From an uncultured Prevotellaceae bacterium (lineage in GTDB: Bacteria > Bacteroidota > Bacteroidia > Bacteroidales > Bacteroidaceae), in contig CADAKX010000012.1 of the NCBI GenBank assembly GCA_902788605.1, forward strand, positions 1 through 61,404: a DNA stretch of 61,404 bases. The letters run 5' to 3'. Position 1 is the first letter of the stretch; each line of letters opens with the position of its first letter. Of the stretch, positions 24,665-33,315 are shown piece after piece. The translations under genes and the position numbers were made by a program. The notes beneath the pieces are model-generated. The model was not told where the DNA came from. It saw only the letters and a program-made list of their open reading frames with translations, and ran no database searches.

Positions 24665-26866
24665 ATGAAAAGATTAACACTTCTTGGTGCAGTCCTCATT
24701 GCGGCTGCCACAACGGTGCTGGCAGGCCAGCAACTGACAATAAAGGATATTACAAACGGTACCTTCAGAACAGAATCGATGGTGGGTGTGGAACCCCTGA
24801 GCGATGGCGAAAGCTATACACAGATTTCTTCTGACGGCAAGCAGATAGTGAAGTACTCGTTTAAAACGGGCAAGCAGTCGGGCGTGCTCTTCGACGTGAA
24901 TACGGCACGAGGCTCGAAGATTGAACGTGTGGATGGCTATGTGATGAGTCCCGATGGGCGTCACATGCTTATTCAGACCGAAACAAAGAGCATCTATCGC
25001 CACTCATTCACGGCTGTGTATTATATCTTCAACGTGGCCAACAACCGACTGGTGCCCCTGAGCGACGGGGGGCCACAGCAGATTCCCGTGTGGAGTCCCG
25101 ACGGAAACCAGGTAGCTTTCGTCCGCGACAATAACATCTTTCTCGTGAAACTGCTTTATAACAATGCCGAGAGTCAGGTGACCAAGGACGGTAAGTTCAA
25201 CGAAGTCATCAATGGACTGCCCGACTGGGTGAACGAGGAAGAGTTTTCGTTTAATTCGGCCATGGTCTTCAGTGCCGATTCCAAGCAGATTGTATGGGTA
25301 CGCTATGATGAGAGTGAGGTGAAGCAATACAGCATGTCGCTCTTCAAGGGTTTGAAGCCTGAACGCGAGGAATACGCTTCTTATCCTGGTTTCTATACCT
25401 ATAAATATCCGAAGGCGGGCGAGCAGAACTCAAAGGTGAAGGTGATGAGCTATGACATCAAGAGTCATCAGACGCGTACCATGCAGCTTCCTCTGGATGC
25501 CGACGGCTATATCCCCCGTATCAAGGCCACGAGCGACCCCACGAAGGTGGCTGTCTTCACGCTGAACCGTCATCAGGACGAGTTGAAGGTGTTTATGGCT
25601 AACCCGATGTCAACCATCTGTCAGCAGGTCATTGAGGACAAGGTCGACAAGTATATCAACGAGAATGTCTTTGCCAACCTCGTGTTTACCGATAAGCATA
25701 TCGTGCTGACCAGCGAGCGATCGGGTTTCAATAGTATCTATGTCTATACGCTCAACGGACAGCTGTTGCGTACGGTACAGCAGGGTGTCGTGACGGATGT
25801 CTATGGTTATGACGATATGACGGGCGACGTGTATTTCGCGGCCCTCAACAACGGACCTACAAATAAGAAGGTCTTTGTGAATCATAAGAATGGCAAGACC
25901 GACTGCCTGACACCGAAGGATGGCTGGAACTCTGCCATCTTCTCGCATGACCTGAAGAACTTTGTTCTCACATGGAGTGACGTTAACAATCCGTCTGTCT
26001 ATTCTCTCTGTAATAACCAGGGTAAGACGCTCACCACACTTATCGACAACAAAAAGGCTGCTGAGAAGTATGCCTCGTATGATATGGGTACAAAGGAGTT
26101 TTTCACCTTCCAGACCAGCGAGGGCGTACAACTCTATGGCTACATGGTGAAGCCCAAAAACTTTGACGCGAACAAAAAATACCCCGTAGTGATGTTCCAG
26201 TATGGTGGTCCTGGTTCACAGCAGGTGAAGAATGCCTGGGGCATCGGCATGAGCGGCAATGGTGCCATCATGGAGCAGTATCTCTGTCAGCAAGGCTATG
26301 TCTGTGTCTGTGTAGATAACCGTGGCACGGGTGGCCGTGGTGCCGAGTTCGAGAAATGCACTTACCTCAGATTGGGTGAGAAGGAAGCCTTTGATCAGGT
26401 GGAGACCGCTCTCTGGCTGGGCAAGCAGTCGTATGTTGACAAGAATCATATTGCCATCTGGGGCTGGAGTTACGGCGGTTGGAACACGCTGATGTCTATG
26501 TCGGAGGGCCGTCCCGTGTTCTGCTGTGGCGTGGCCATCGCTCCTCCCACATGCTGGCGCTATTATGATACCGTCTATACAGAGCGCTTTATGCGTACGC
26601 CCAAGGAGAATGCCTCTGGTTATGATGAGGTGAACCCCATAGCCCGTGCCTCGAAGCTGTATGGCGCCCTGCTGCTCTGCCACGGTCTTGCTGACGATAA
26701 TGTGCACTATCAGAATACCGCCGAGTATGTGGAAGCTCTGGTGCAGGCCGACAAAGACTTCCGTCAGCTGGTCTATACCAATCGCAACCACAGTATCTAT
26801 GGTGGCAATACGCGTAATCACTTGTTCCGCCAGTGCGTGAACTTCTTTAACGAGAACCTCAAATAA
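24665..26866 (+). CDS. Dipeptidyl peptidase IV (S9B)
   Basis: A 733-residue exported serine peptidase that removes Xaa-Pro dipeptides. ATG 24665 gives a signal peptide (MKRLTLLGAVLIAAATTVLAGQQ); the TTG at 24656 lies in the promoter. The beta-propeller half contains the substrate-anchoring EE motif in LPDWVNEEEF. The hydrolase domain has Ser in GWSYGGW (about 602), Asp in LADDNVH (about 677-678) and His in RNHSIYGG (about 709). It is 14 bp upstream of the GH105-DUF4861 gene and may be cotranscribed with it. In oral and gut Bacteroidales DPP-IV takes part in peptide nutrition. Confidence 0.92.
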   Translation: MKRLTLLGAVLIAAATTVLAGQQLTIKDITNGTFRTESMVGVEPLSDGESYTQISSDGKQIVKYSFKTGKQSGVLFDVNTARGSKIERVDGYVMSPDGRHMLIQTETKSIYRHSFTAVYYIFNVANNRLVPLSDGGPQQIPVWSPDGNQVAFVRDNNIFLVKLLYNNAESQVTKDGKFNEVINGLPDWVNEEEFSFNSAMVFSADSKQIVWVRYDESEVKQYSMSLFKGLKPEREEYASYPGFYTYKYPKAGEQNSKVKVMSYDIKSHQTRTMQLPLDADGYIPRIKATSDPTKVAVFTLNRHQDELKVFMANPMSTICQQVIEDKVDKYINENVFANLVFTDKHIVLTSERSGFNSIYVYTLNGQLLRTVQQGVVTDVYGYDDMTGDVYFAALNNGPTNKKVFVNHKNGKTDCLTPKDGWNSAIFSHDLKNFVLTWSDVNNPSVYSLCNNQGKTLTTLIDNKKAAEKYASYDMGTKEFFTFQTSEGVQLYGYMVKPKNFDANKKYPVVMFQYGGPGSQQVKNAWGIGMSGNGAIMEQYLCQQGYVCVCVDNRGTGGRGAEFEKCTYLRLGEKEAFDQVETALWLGKQSYVDKNHIAIWGWSYGGWNTLMSMSEGRPVFCCGVAIAPPTCWRYYDTVYTERFMRTPKENASGYDEVNPIARASKLYGALLLCHGLADDNVHYQNTAEYVEALVQADKDFRQLVYTNRNHSIYGGNTRNHLFRQCVNFFNENLK

Positions 26867-26880
26867 ACTACAATCCAAAT

Positions 26881-29181
26881 ATGAAAAAACTAACCTTACT
26901 ACTCATCGCATTGGCAGTCTGCTTTACTGCTGATGCCAAACGCAAGAAGAAGGTGGTGCCCAAACCACCCTCGACGATAGAGATCATTACGAAGGTCAAC
27001 GACCAGTGGCAGGCCACCCATAGGCCTGAGGTGCGCTCGTTCTGGGATGATGCTGCCTACCATACGGGTAATATGGAGGCCTATAAACTGTTGGGCAATG
27101 CCCGCTGGCTGGCCTATAGTGACGCGTGGGCTCGCTACAACCTGTGGCAGGGCGCTCGGGAAAAGGACCAATCGAAGTGGAAGTATGCCAACTATGGCGA
27201 GGGGCAGGACTATGTGCTCTTTGGTGACTGGCAGATTTGTTTCCAAACATATCTCGACATCTATGAGATGCAGCCCGATGATTATAAGATTGCCCGTGCA
27301 TTGGAGGTGATGGACTATGAGGTGCGTCAGCCGCAGAATGACTTCTGGTGGTGGGCCGATGCACTCTATATGGTGATGCCTGTGATGACAAAACTCTATA
27401 AGACCACGGGCGACGTGAAATATCTGGATAAGCTCTATGAGAACTTCAAATGGAGCGACGACCTGATGTTTGACAAGGATGAACAACTCTATTATCGCGA
27501 TGCCAAATATATCTGGCCAAAGGTGAAGACAGCCTGCAATGGTGGCAAGAGCTTCTGGGCACGTGGCGACGGCTGGGTGTTGGCAGGACTGGCCAAGGTA
27601 CTCAGTGATATGCCAAAAGACTATAAGCATCGTGATTTCTTTGAACTGCGCTTCCGACAGCTGGCAGAAGGCGTGGCTCGTGTGCAGCGCCCCGGTGGCT
27701 ACTGGAGCCGCTCGATGCTCTGCGAGCAGGATGCACCAGGTCCTGAGACCTCGGGAACAGCCTTCTTTACCTACGGCATGCTGTGGGGTGTGAACAACGG
27801 CATCTTGAATCGCTCAAAGTATGAGCCTGTCATCGAAAAGGCCTGGCAATATCTTATCACAACCGCTCTGCAGCCTGACTTCTCTGTGGGTTATGTGCAG
27901 CCCATCGGCGAGAAGCCCGATCCCACTAAGACGGTCAACGCTCGTTCGCAGGCCAACTTTGGAACGGGCGCTTTCTTGCTGGCGGCTTGTGAGCATCTGC
28001 GCTACGAGAATTTGCAGTCGGGCAATCGTGCCACATTGAAGGTCTCTATCAGTAATCCTGCCAATGAATATCGTGAGCAGGTGGCAGAATTGCCTGCTGA
28101 TACCATCTTTAAACGTCTGAAGATTCAGGGTGGACGTGAGTTTATCGTCTTTGATGCTGGTGGTCTTGAAGTTCCTTATCAGCTGTCATCGGATGGCAAG
28201 GTGCTCATTGAGGCTGGCGTTCGTCCCAAGGGTACTCAGACCTTCACCATCCGTCGCGGTACACCGAAGGTGTATAAGACGGTGTGCTATGGTCGTATCT
28301 TCCCTGAACGAAAGGATGACTTCGCATGGGAGAACGATCGTGGTGCTTATCGTGTGTATGGACCTGCGTTGCAGAAGACTGGCGAGAAGAGTTATGGCGT
28401 GGATGTCTGGACAAAGAACACACCGGAGCTGGTGCTCGATCAGCGTTATTGGATAGAGGATGTGGTGATGATGCCTGCCGTGGAGAAGTTGCGCAAGGAG
28501 AACAGACAGCGTGGTGACTCGCTTTATCGGTTGAACTCTTACCACAATGATCACGGACGTGGGTCTGACCTCTATAGGGTGGGGGCTACGCTGGGATGCG
28601 GTACACCTGCCTTGATTGTCGACGATGAGTTGGTCTATCCCTATTGCTTCAAGACGTATAGGATTTTGGATGAGGGACCATTGCGCTTCTCTGTGCAACT
28701 CGACTACGAGTCGAAGGTCATTGGTGAGGATACCATCACTGAGCATCGCATCATCACTCTTGATAAGGGTTCTAACTTCAACCGTAGCACCGTATGGTAT
28801 GATGGCTTTACGACTGTCGTAGAGTTGGCCACAGGTGTTGTCGTCCATCAGGAAGACCGTAATAGTGTGGTGCTGGCTAAGGATTATGTGCATTATGCAG
28901 ACCCAACGGACAATATTCCTGTGAATAATTGCCAGCTCTTTGTTGCCGCCCTGTTCCCTGATGGCGTCAACGAGACTGCTATTAGACAGTTTAAGAAGGT
29001 GGATAGTGGCGCTGTTGGTCATGCACTGGGTATTGTAGACAACTACTCAGGTTTACCATATACCTATTACTTCGGTTCTGCCTGGTCAAAGTTTGATGTT
29101 CGCACTCAGGCCGAATGGCAGCAACGTATTGACTGGAAGTTACGCAACGTACGTCAGCCATTGACAATAGATATAAAATAA
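26881..29181 (+). CDS. GH105 unsaturated uronyl hydrolase fused to DUF4861
   Basis: A 766-residue exported two-domain protein with a signal peptide (about 1-19). The N-terminal alpha/alpha barrel (about 35-385) matches GH88/GH105 unsaturated rhamnogalacturonyl/glucuronyl hydrolases, with the catalytic region WWWADALYMVMPVM and the conserved ARGDGWVLAGL; these enzymes remove the unsaturated uronate left by pectin lyases. The C-terminal half (about 390-766) is a DUF4861 domain like the protein at 22435-23658 (ISNPANEYREQVAELP, GLEVPYQLSSDGK). It is immediately downstream of the DPP-IV gene and is followed by a strong terminator (29205-29252). It most likely acts on pectin or rhamnogalacturonan oligosaccharides. 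Confidence 0.88.
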   Translation: MKKLTLLLIALAVCFTADAKRKKKVVPKPPSTIEIITKVNDQWQATHRPEVRSFWDDAAYHTGNMEAYKLLGNARWLAYSDAWARYNLWQGAREKDQSKWKYANYGEGQDYVLFGDWQICFQTYLDIYEMQPDDYKIARALEVMDYEVRQPQNDFWWWADALYMVMPVMTKLYKTTGDVKYLDKLYENFKWSDDLMFDKDEQLYYRDAKYIWPKVKTACNGGKSFWARGDGWVLAGLAKVLSDMPKDYKHRDFFELRFRQLAEGVARVQRPGGYWSRSMLCEQDAPGPETSGTAFFTYGMLWGVNNGILNRSKYEPVIEKAWQYLITTALQPDFSVGYVQPIGEKPDPTKTVNARSQANFGTGAFLLAACEHLRYENLQSGNRATLKVSISNPANEYREQVAELPADTIFKRLKIQGGREFIVFDAGGLEVPYQLSSDGKVLIEAGVRPKGTQTFTIRRGTPKVYKTVCYGRIFPERKDDFAWENDRGAYRVYGPALQKTGEKSYGVDVWTKNTPELVLDQRYWIEDVVMMPAVEKLRKENRQRGDSLYRLNSYHNDHGRGSDLYRVGATLGCGTPALIVDDELVYPYCFKTYRILDEGPLRFSVQLDYESKVIGEDTITEHRIITLDKGSNFNRSTVWYDGFTTVVELATGVVVHQEDRNSVVLAKDYVHYADPTDNIPVNNCQLFVAALFPDGVNETAIRQFKKVDSGAVGHALGIVDNYSGLPYTYYFGSAWSKFDVRTQAEWQQRIDWKLRNVRQPLTIDIK

Positions 29182-29204
29182 TACTTCTCTTTAGTAAAAG
29201 ATAC

Positions 29205-29252
29205 AGCTTTATTGCACAACATTGTTTGAGTGTGCAGTAAAGCTTCTTTTTA
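29205..29252 (+). terminator. Terminator of GH105-DUF4861 gene
   Basis: AGCTTTATTGCACA (29205-29218) pairs with TGTGCAGTAAAGCT (29231-29244), one G-U, followed by TCTTTTTAT. Confidence 0.85.
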
Positions 29253-29259
29253 TGCCTAA

Positions 29260-29303
29260 AACATTTGCAGATTATCATTTATTTTCATATATTTGCAAAT
29301 GTT
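29260..29303 (+). promoter_or_regulatory. BspA-like gene promoter within an inverted repeat
   Basis: TTTG (29264-29267) and TATATTTG (29288-29295) are 20 bp apart. They are embedded in the arms of a perfect 10-bp inverted repeat, AACATTTGCA (29260-29269) and TGCAAATGTT (29294-29303), suggesting repressor control or a cruciform. Confidence 0.6.
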
Positions 29304-29358
29304 ACTACGGCTAATTGACCTAACCTGATACATAATCTAAATACTGATGCCTATGAAC

Positions 29359-30165
29359 ATGAAAAAACATCTATACACGATACTATTGGTGCCTTTGGCA
29401 TTACTCTCGGCATGTGCTTATAATGAGGATTATGAAGTCACAGAAAACTCCACTGATGCATTCGAGATTGGTGACCGTTATTATTATGGTTGCGACTCCC
29501 TGACTTGTGTAACATTGTCAGAGGCTGTACGTACTATCGGTGACCAGGCTTTTTTCGGATCTAGCATAGTATCGCTTGGCATCCCATCTGGTGTGCTGTA
29601 TATCGGTTCCAACGCTTTTAACTTTTGTACGAATCTCACCTCAATAACCATTGATGAACGTAATCCCGTTTTCGATTCACGCGACAATTGTAACGCTATC
29701 ATCCGTACGGTTGATGATCTTTTGGTTTATGGTTGTGTAGGTACATCGATTCCCCAAAGTGTTCGTTCTATTGACCAATTTGCTTTTTGTGGTTGTGATG
29801 GGTTGGGAGACCTTGTCCTACCGGAGAATGTAGAGAACATCGGTGACGGAGCTTTTTCTGAATGTCATGGTCTTACCTCTGTCGTGTTGCCTTCGCACTT
29901 ATCTCAAATTAGTACACTGGCGTTTTCTGATTGTCCCGACTTGACGTCTGTCGTCATTCCGCAGTCAGTTGCTACTATCGGTGACGGGGCCTTCCTCCAT
30001 TGTTGCAAGCTGTCGGATATCCATGTCCAAAACATGACTCCTCCCCAATGTGGGTATATCGCATTCTTTGGTACGTCTGCAACTCTATATGTGCCTCGTG
30101 GTACTCGTGAGGACTATGCATTTGCTTACGGATGGCGTGACTTCAAAACAATTATTGAGGAGTAA
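29359..30165 (+). CDS. BspA-like leucine-rich-repeat (LRR_5) lipoprotein
   Basis: An envelope lipoprotein of 268 residues from MKKHLYTILLVPLALLSAC (lipobox LSAC); in-frame ATGs at 29347 and 29353 are alternative starts and add MPMN. The mature part is built of about six BspA/TpLRR repeats of 22-24 residues with the I..(Q/D)AF....L.S/T.V.(L/I)P consensus (TIGDQAFFGSSIVSLGIPSGVLYIGSNAFNFCTNL...). These proteins are commonly surface-exposed adhesins. One break lies in the middle (RNCNAIIRTVDDLLVYGC), where a spacer replaces a repeat. It is more AT-rich than its neighbours, which suggests a different history. The promoter is at 29264-29295. Confidence 0.8.
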   Translation: MKKHLYTILLVPLALLSACAYNEDYEVTENSTDAFEIGDRYYYGCDSLTCVTLSEAVRTIGDQAFFGSSIVSLGIPSGVLYIGSNAFNFCTNLTSITIDERNPVFDSRDNCNAIIRTVDDLLVYGCVGTSIPQSVRSIDQFAFCGCDGLGDLVLPENVENIGDGAFSECHGLTSVVLPSHLSQISTLAFSDCPDLTSVVIPQSVATIGDGAFLHCCKLSDIHVQNMTPPQCGYIAFFGTSATLYVPRGTREDYAFAYGWRDFKTIIEE

Positions 30166-30180
30166 TTTGTCTCAATTATA

Positions 30181-30212
30181 TTTGGTATTTTACGTGCTTA
30201 TTTGTACCTTTG
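30181..30212 (+). promoter_or_regulatory. Sigma factor gene promoter
   Basis: TTTG (30181-30184), 20 bp, TACCTTTG (30205-30212). The ATG at 30217 lies 4 bp after the -7 element, so the mRNA should be leaderless. Confidence 0.7.
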
Positions 30213-30216
30213 TGGC

Positions 30217-30894
30217 ATGGAAGATAGTATATTGAACAAATATCTGGACGAGATTGGTCGCGAGCAGTTACTCAGCGCCGAGGAGGAGGCTCTCCTGTCG
30301 GCTCGAATCCTAAAGGGTGACGAACGGGCACTGAACAAGCTGATTGAGGCAAACCTGAGGTTTGTCATCGTGATTGCACGACAGTATCAGGGCAAAGGAC
30401 TCAGTATGGAGGATCTCGTGAGCGAAGGCAACATGGGACTGATGAAAGCGGCCTCGAAATATGATGCCACACGGGGATTGAGGTTCGTGAACTATGCTGT
30501 AGTGTTTATCCGCCGACAGATAGAGAAGGCGCTGGACAAAGAGAGTGCTGAGCAGCGAGTGGAGAGCATGCGGGACGGTCAGACACGTTCGGTGGATGCA
30601 CCCCTGGGCTCGAAGACTAACGTGAGTCTGCTGTCGGTATTGGTCAATGCTGATTCGCCTATGGCCGACCAGCGTGTGTATGACGCTAATCTGGCTGAGG
30701 CTATTGAGCAGGCGTTGATGGAGTTGAACGAACGTGAGCGGGCTGTGATAAACGCATACTTCGGCATTGGTGAAGAGCGTATGACGATGGCTGAGATAGG
30801 TGAACAGATGGGACTGAAGCGTGAGCGAGTCAGACAAATACGTGATCGTGCCACACGGCGTATGAGAAAAATAATAGCGATTAGGAAAGCCTAA
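30217..30894 (+). CDS. Short sigma-70 family RNA polymerase sigma factor
   Basis: A 225-residue sigma factor of the RpoD/RpoH-like type rather than ECF. The start is ATG 30217 (MEDSILNKYLDEIG), because the upstream TTG is within the promoter. It has region 1.2, then region 2 (LNKLIEANLRFVIVIARQYQGKGLSMEDLVSEGNMGLMKAASKYD with the -10 recognition helix RGLRFVNYAVVFIRRQIEKAL) and region 4 with DNA-binding helix MTMAEIGEQMGLKRERVRQIRDRATRRMR. It is shorter than the primary sigma (about 287 residues in the group); region 3 appears reduced. The role (stress or stationary phase) is inferred only. Its stop codon lies inside the terminator hairpin at 30873-30902. Confidence 0.85.
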   Translation: MEDSILNKYLDEIGREQLLSAEEEALLSARILKGDERALNKLIEANLRFVIVIARQYQGKGLSMEDLVSEGNMGLMKAASKYDATRGLRFVNYAVVFIRRQIEKALDKESAEQRVESMRDGQTRSVDAPLGSKTNVSLLSVLVNADSPMADQRVYDANLAEAIEQALMELNERERAVINAYFGIGEERMTMAEIGEQMGLKRERVRQIRDRATRRMRKIIAIRKA

Positions 30895-30908
30895 TCGCTA
30901 TTTTCTTT
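30873..30908 (+). terminator. Terminator overlapping the 3' end of the sigma gene
   Basis: AATAGCGATTAGG (30873-30885) pairs perfectly with CCTAATCGCTATT (30890-30902), loop AAAG, then TTCTTT. The last codons of the sigma gene and its stop form the stem. It may also stop galE transcription from the other side. Confidence 0.85.
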
Positions 30909-30955
30909 ATTTGTATATCAGGAAAACTTTCTTTAATCTTCCCGAAAATTTATCA

Positions 30956-31996
30956 TTACTGAATGCCGCGTTCGCGCAGCTTCTCCTGCCAGCGCCATGC
31001 TGTACGCAGAATCTCATCAGTTGGCGTCTCGGCCTTCCAACCAAGTACCTTGTTGGCCTTGTCGACATTACCCCAAACCTGCTCGATATCGCCCTCGCGA
31101 CGTGGAGCATAGGTCCAGTTTACCTTTACGCCAGTAGCCTTCTCGAAGCCTTCTACTACCTCGAGCGTAGACAATCCCTTACCGGTACCAATGTTGAAAA
31201 TCTCTACAGCTTCACACTCAGGCTTGTCAAGCACGCGCTCCATAGCCTTGACGTGAGCCTTGGCCAAATCTACTACATAGATATAGTCGCGGATACAGGT
31301 CTTGTCAGGTGTGTTGTAGTCGTTACCGAATATCTTCAACTGCTGACGGATACCCATAGCGGTCTGGGTAACGAAAGGAATGAGGTTCATGGGCACACCG
31401 TTAGGCAACTCGCCGATGAGGGCAGAGGGGTGTGCACCGATGGGGTTGAAATAGCGCAGGATGATGCTCTTGATGGGGGCACCACTGTGGATATAGTCCT
31501 GGATAATCTCCTCGTTGACCTGCTTGGTATTGCCGTAGGGCGACATTGCCTTCTGGATAGGGGCGTTCTCTGTGACGGGCAAGTTCTCGGGAGCGGGCTG
31601 GCCATAGACGGTGCACGAAGACGAGAAGATGATGCCCTTAACATCATACTTAGGCATGAGCTCCAGAAGATTGATGAGCGAGGTGAGGTTGTTGCGATAA
31701 TAGAGCAAAGGCTTCTCTACGCTCTCGCCCACAGCCTTTGATGCTGCGAAGTGGATGATACCCTCAATCTTGGGGTACTTCTTGAATACACCCTCGAGTG
31801 CTTCGAAGTCACAACAATCCACCTGTTCGAAAGCAGGGCGGATGCCGGTGATTTTCTCGATGCCATCAACGACATTAGCATTAGAGTTTGACAGATTATC
31901 AATGATGACTACTTCATAGCCTGCTTCCTGCAGTTCTACGGTGGTGTGGCTACCAATAAAACCTGTGCCACCAGTAACGAGGATCGTTTGTTTCAT
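30956..31996 (-). CDS. galE: UDP-glucose 4-epimerase
   Basis: GalE interconverts UDP-glucose and UDP-galactose (Leloir pathway and surface polysaccharide synthesis). The 346-residue protein has the SDR-type NAD-binding motif GGTGFIGSH (9-17), the acidic end of beta-2 (IIDNLSNSN), the Ser in SSSCTVYG and the catalytic Tyr-Lys pair in YGNTK (about 148-152), at normal length. The TATCTTTG -7 element is at 32037-32044 with a GTGTGTAA-type box further upstream (32071-32078, inverted). Confidence 0.95.
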   Translation of the reverse strand: MKQTILVTGGTGFIGSHTTVELQEAGYEVVIIDNLSNSNANVVDGIEKITGIRPAFEQVDCCDFEALEGVFKKYPKIEGIIHFAASKAVGESVEKPLLYYRNNLTSLINLLELMPKYDVKGIIFSSSCTVYGQPAPENLPVTENAPIQKAMSPYGNTKQVNEEIIQDYIHSGAPIKSIILRYFNPIGAHPSALIGELPNGVPMNLIPFVTQTAMGIRQQLKIFGNDYNTPDKTCIRDYIYVVDLAKAHVKAMERVLDKPECEAVEIFNIGTGKGLSTLEVVEGFEKATGVKVNWTYAPRREGDIEQVWGNVDKANKVLGWKAETPTDEILRTAWRWQEKLRERGIQ

Positions 31997-32036
31997 TTTT
32001 CTTATAGTTTAGAAGTTCTTTAATTTGTTTTGCTTG

Positions 32037-32078
32037 CAAAGATAGTAATTATTTTCGAAACACCATCTTTTTACACAC
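32037..32078 (-). promoter_or_regulatory. galE promoter with GTGTGTAA box
   Basis: TATCTTTG (32037-32044, minus) and, 26 bp further upstream, GTGTGTAA (minus-strand reading of 32071-32078), like the GH127 and AraC-pair control regions. Confidence 0.5.
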
Positions 32079-32118
32079 CTTATTTTATATAAGACGTAGA
32101 TTTTTATGCAATTTGTTA

Positions 32119-32721
32119 TTATTCAATACCCATGAGTTTGCGAAGGCCTACATCTACTCCCGAGAAGCCCATGAAGGCTAGACTGAGCAGGCCTGCCGTG
32201 ACGAGTACGATGGCCATACCGCGCATGCCCTTGGGGATATTGGTGAGTTCCAACTGTTCACGGATACCGGCAAACACTGTGAGCGCCAGACCGAAACCGA
32301 TAGCGGTAGAGAAGGCATAGACCAGACTCTGACCAAGGTTCATCTCTTTTTGGATGACGAGGATGGCAACACCCAGCACAGCGCAGTTTGTGGTGATAAG
32401 GGGAAGGAAGATGCCCAAGGCCTGATAGAGGGTGGGCGAGAGCTTCTTGAGGATAATCTCGACCATCTGAACCAGTGAGGCGATGACGAGGATGAAGACG
32501 ATGGTCTGCAGGTATTCCAGTTGGGCGGGCACGAGCACGAAGGTCTGTACAAGCCAGGTGACGAGCGTGGCTAATACCATGACAAAAGCCACGGCCATAG
32601 ACATGCCCATCGATGTGCCAATCTTCTTTGATACGCCAAGGAAGGGACAAATGCCCAGGAATTGCGCCAGCACGATGTTGTTGACGAAGATGGCGCTGAT
32701 GAATATTAATATGTATTCCAT
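32119..32721 (-). CDS. rnfA: Electron transport complex subunit RnfA
   Basis: RnfA is a six-helix membrane subunit of the ferredoxin:NAD+ oxidoreductase Rnf, which couples ferredoxin oxidation to ion pumping. The 200-residue protein has hydrophobic helices throughout and the conserved FVNNIVLAQFLGICPFLGVSK opening, including the symmetric Cys (CPFLG, TTNCAVLG) that ligates the intramembrane iron-sulfur centre shared with RnfE. It is the last gene of the operon, 12 bp after rnfE. It has no strong terminator; only a weak CTTAT/ATAAG palindrome follows (about 32081-32095). Confidence 0.95.
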   Translation of the reverse strand: MEYILIFISAIFVNNIVLAQFLGICPFLGVSKKIGTSMGMSMAVAFVMVLATLVTWLVQTFVLVPAQLEYLQTIVFILVIASLVQMVEIILKKLSPTLYQALGIFLPLITTNCAVLGVAILVIQKEMNLGQSLVYAFSTAIGFGLALTVFAGIREQLELTNIPKGMRGMAIVLVTAGLLSLAFMGFSGVDVGLRKLMGIE

Positions 32722-32733
32722 ATTATTTTCGAA

Positions 32734-33315
32734 TTATTTCTTCAACTTATTCACAATTGCAATGAGATAGCCCAGTGTGATAAACGCACCCGGAGCTAGG
32801 ACAAAGAGCAGGATGTTGTAGTTCTCGGGAATAAAGGCCCAGCCGAAGATGGCGCCAGAACCCAAGACCTCGCGAACGATGCCCAGAAGTGTCAATCCCA
32901 GCGTGAAACCCAAGCCGATGCCTATGCCATCAACGAGTGAAGCCAAAGGCGTGTTCTTGGCGGCGAAGGCCTCAGCACGTCCTAGAATGATACAGTTAAC
33001 CACAATTAGCGGGATAAACAATCCCAAGGCCTTGTCAATATCAGGCAGATAGGCCTTGATGGCCATCTGGAGCAGGGTGACGAAGGCTGCGATAACCACG
33101 ATGAACACGGGGATGCGCACTTTGTCGGGCGTGATACTCTTGATACACGAGATAACCACGTTGGTACACAGCAGAACGGTCATAGTAGCTAAGCCCATGG
33201 ACAGGCCGTTGAGGGCCGAGGTTGTGGTAGCCAGCGTGGGGCACATGCCCAGCATGAGGACAAACGTGGGGTTGTCCTTGATGATGCCGTTCTTGATGAT
33301 ATTCAGATAGTTCAT
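32734..33315 (-). CDS. rnfE: Electron transport complex subunit RnfE
   Basis: RnfE is the membrane partner of RnfA with inverted topology. This 193-residue protein shows family landmarks NPTFVLMLGMCPTLATTT (with the iron-sulfur Cys), VNCIILGRAEAFAAKN and GIGLGFTLGLTLLGIVREVLGSG. It overlaps rnfG by 4 bp (stop/start ATGA) and precedes rnfA by 12 bp, consistent with tight coupling of the six-gene operon. Confidence 0.95.
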   Translation of the reverse strand: MNYLNIIKNGIIKDNPTFVLMLGMCPTLATTTSALNGLSMGLATMTVLLCTNVVISCIKSITPDKVRIPVFIVVIAAFVTLLQMAIKAYLPDIDKALGLFIPLIVVNCIILGRAEAFAAKNTPLASLVDGIGIGLGFTLGLTLLGIVREVLGSGAIFGWAFIPENYNILLFVLAPGAFITLGYLIAIVNKLKK

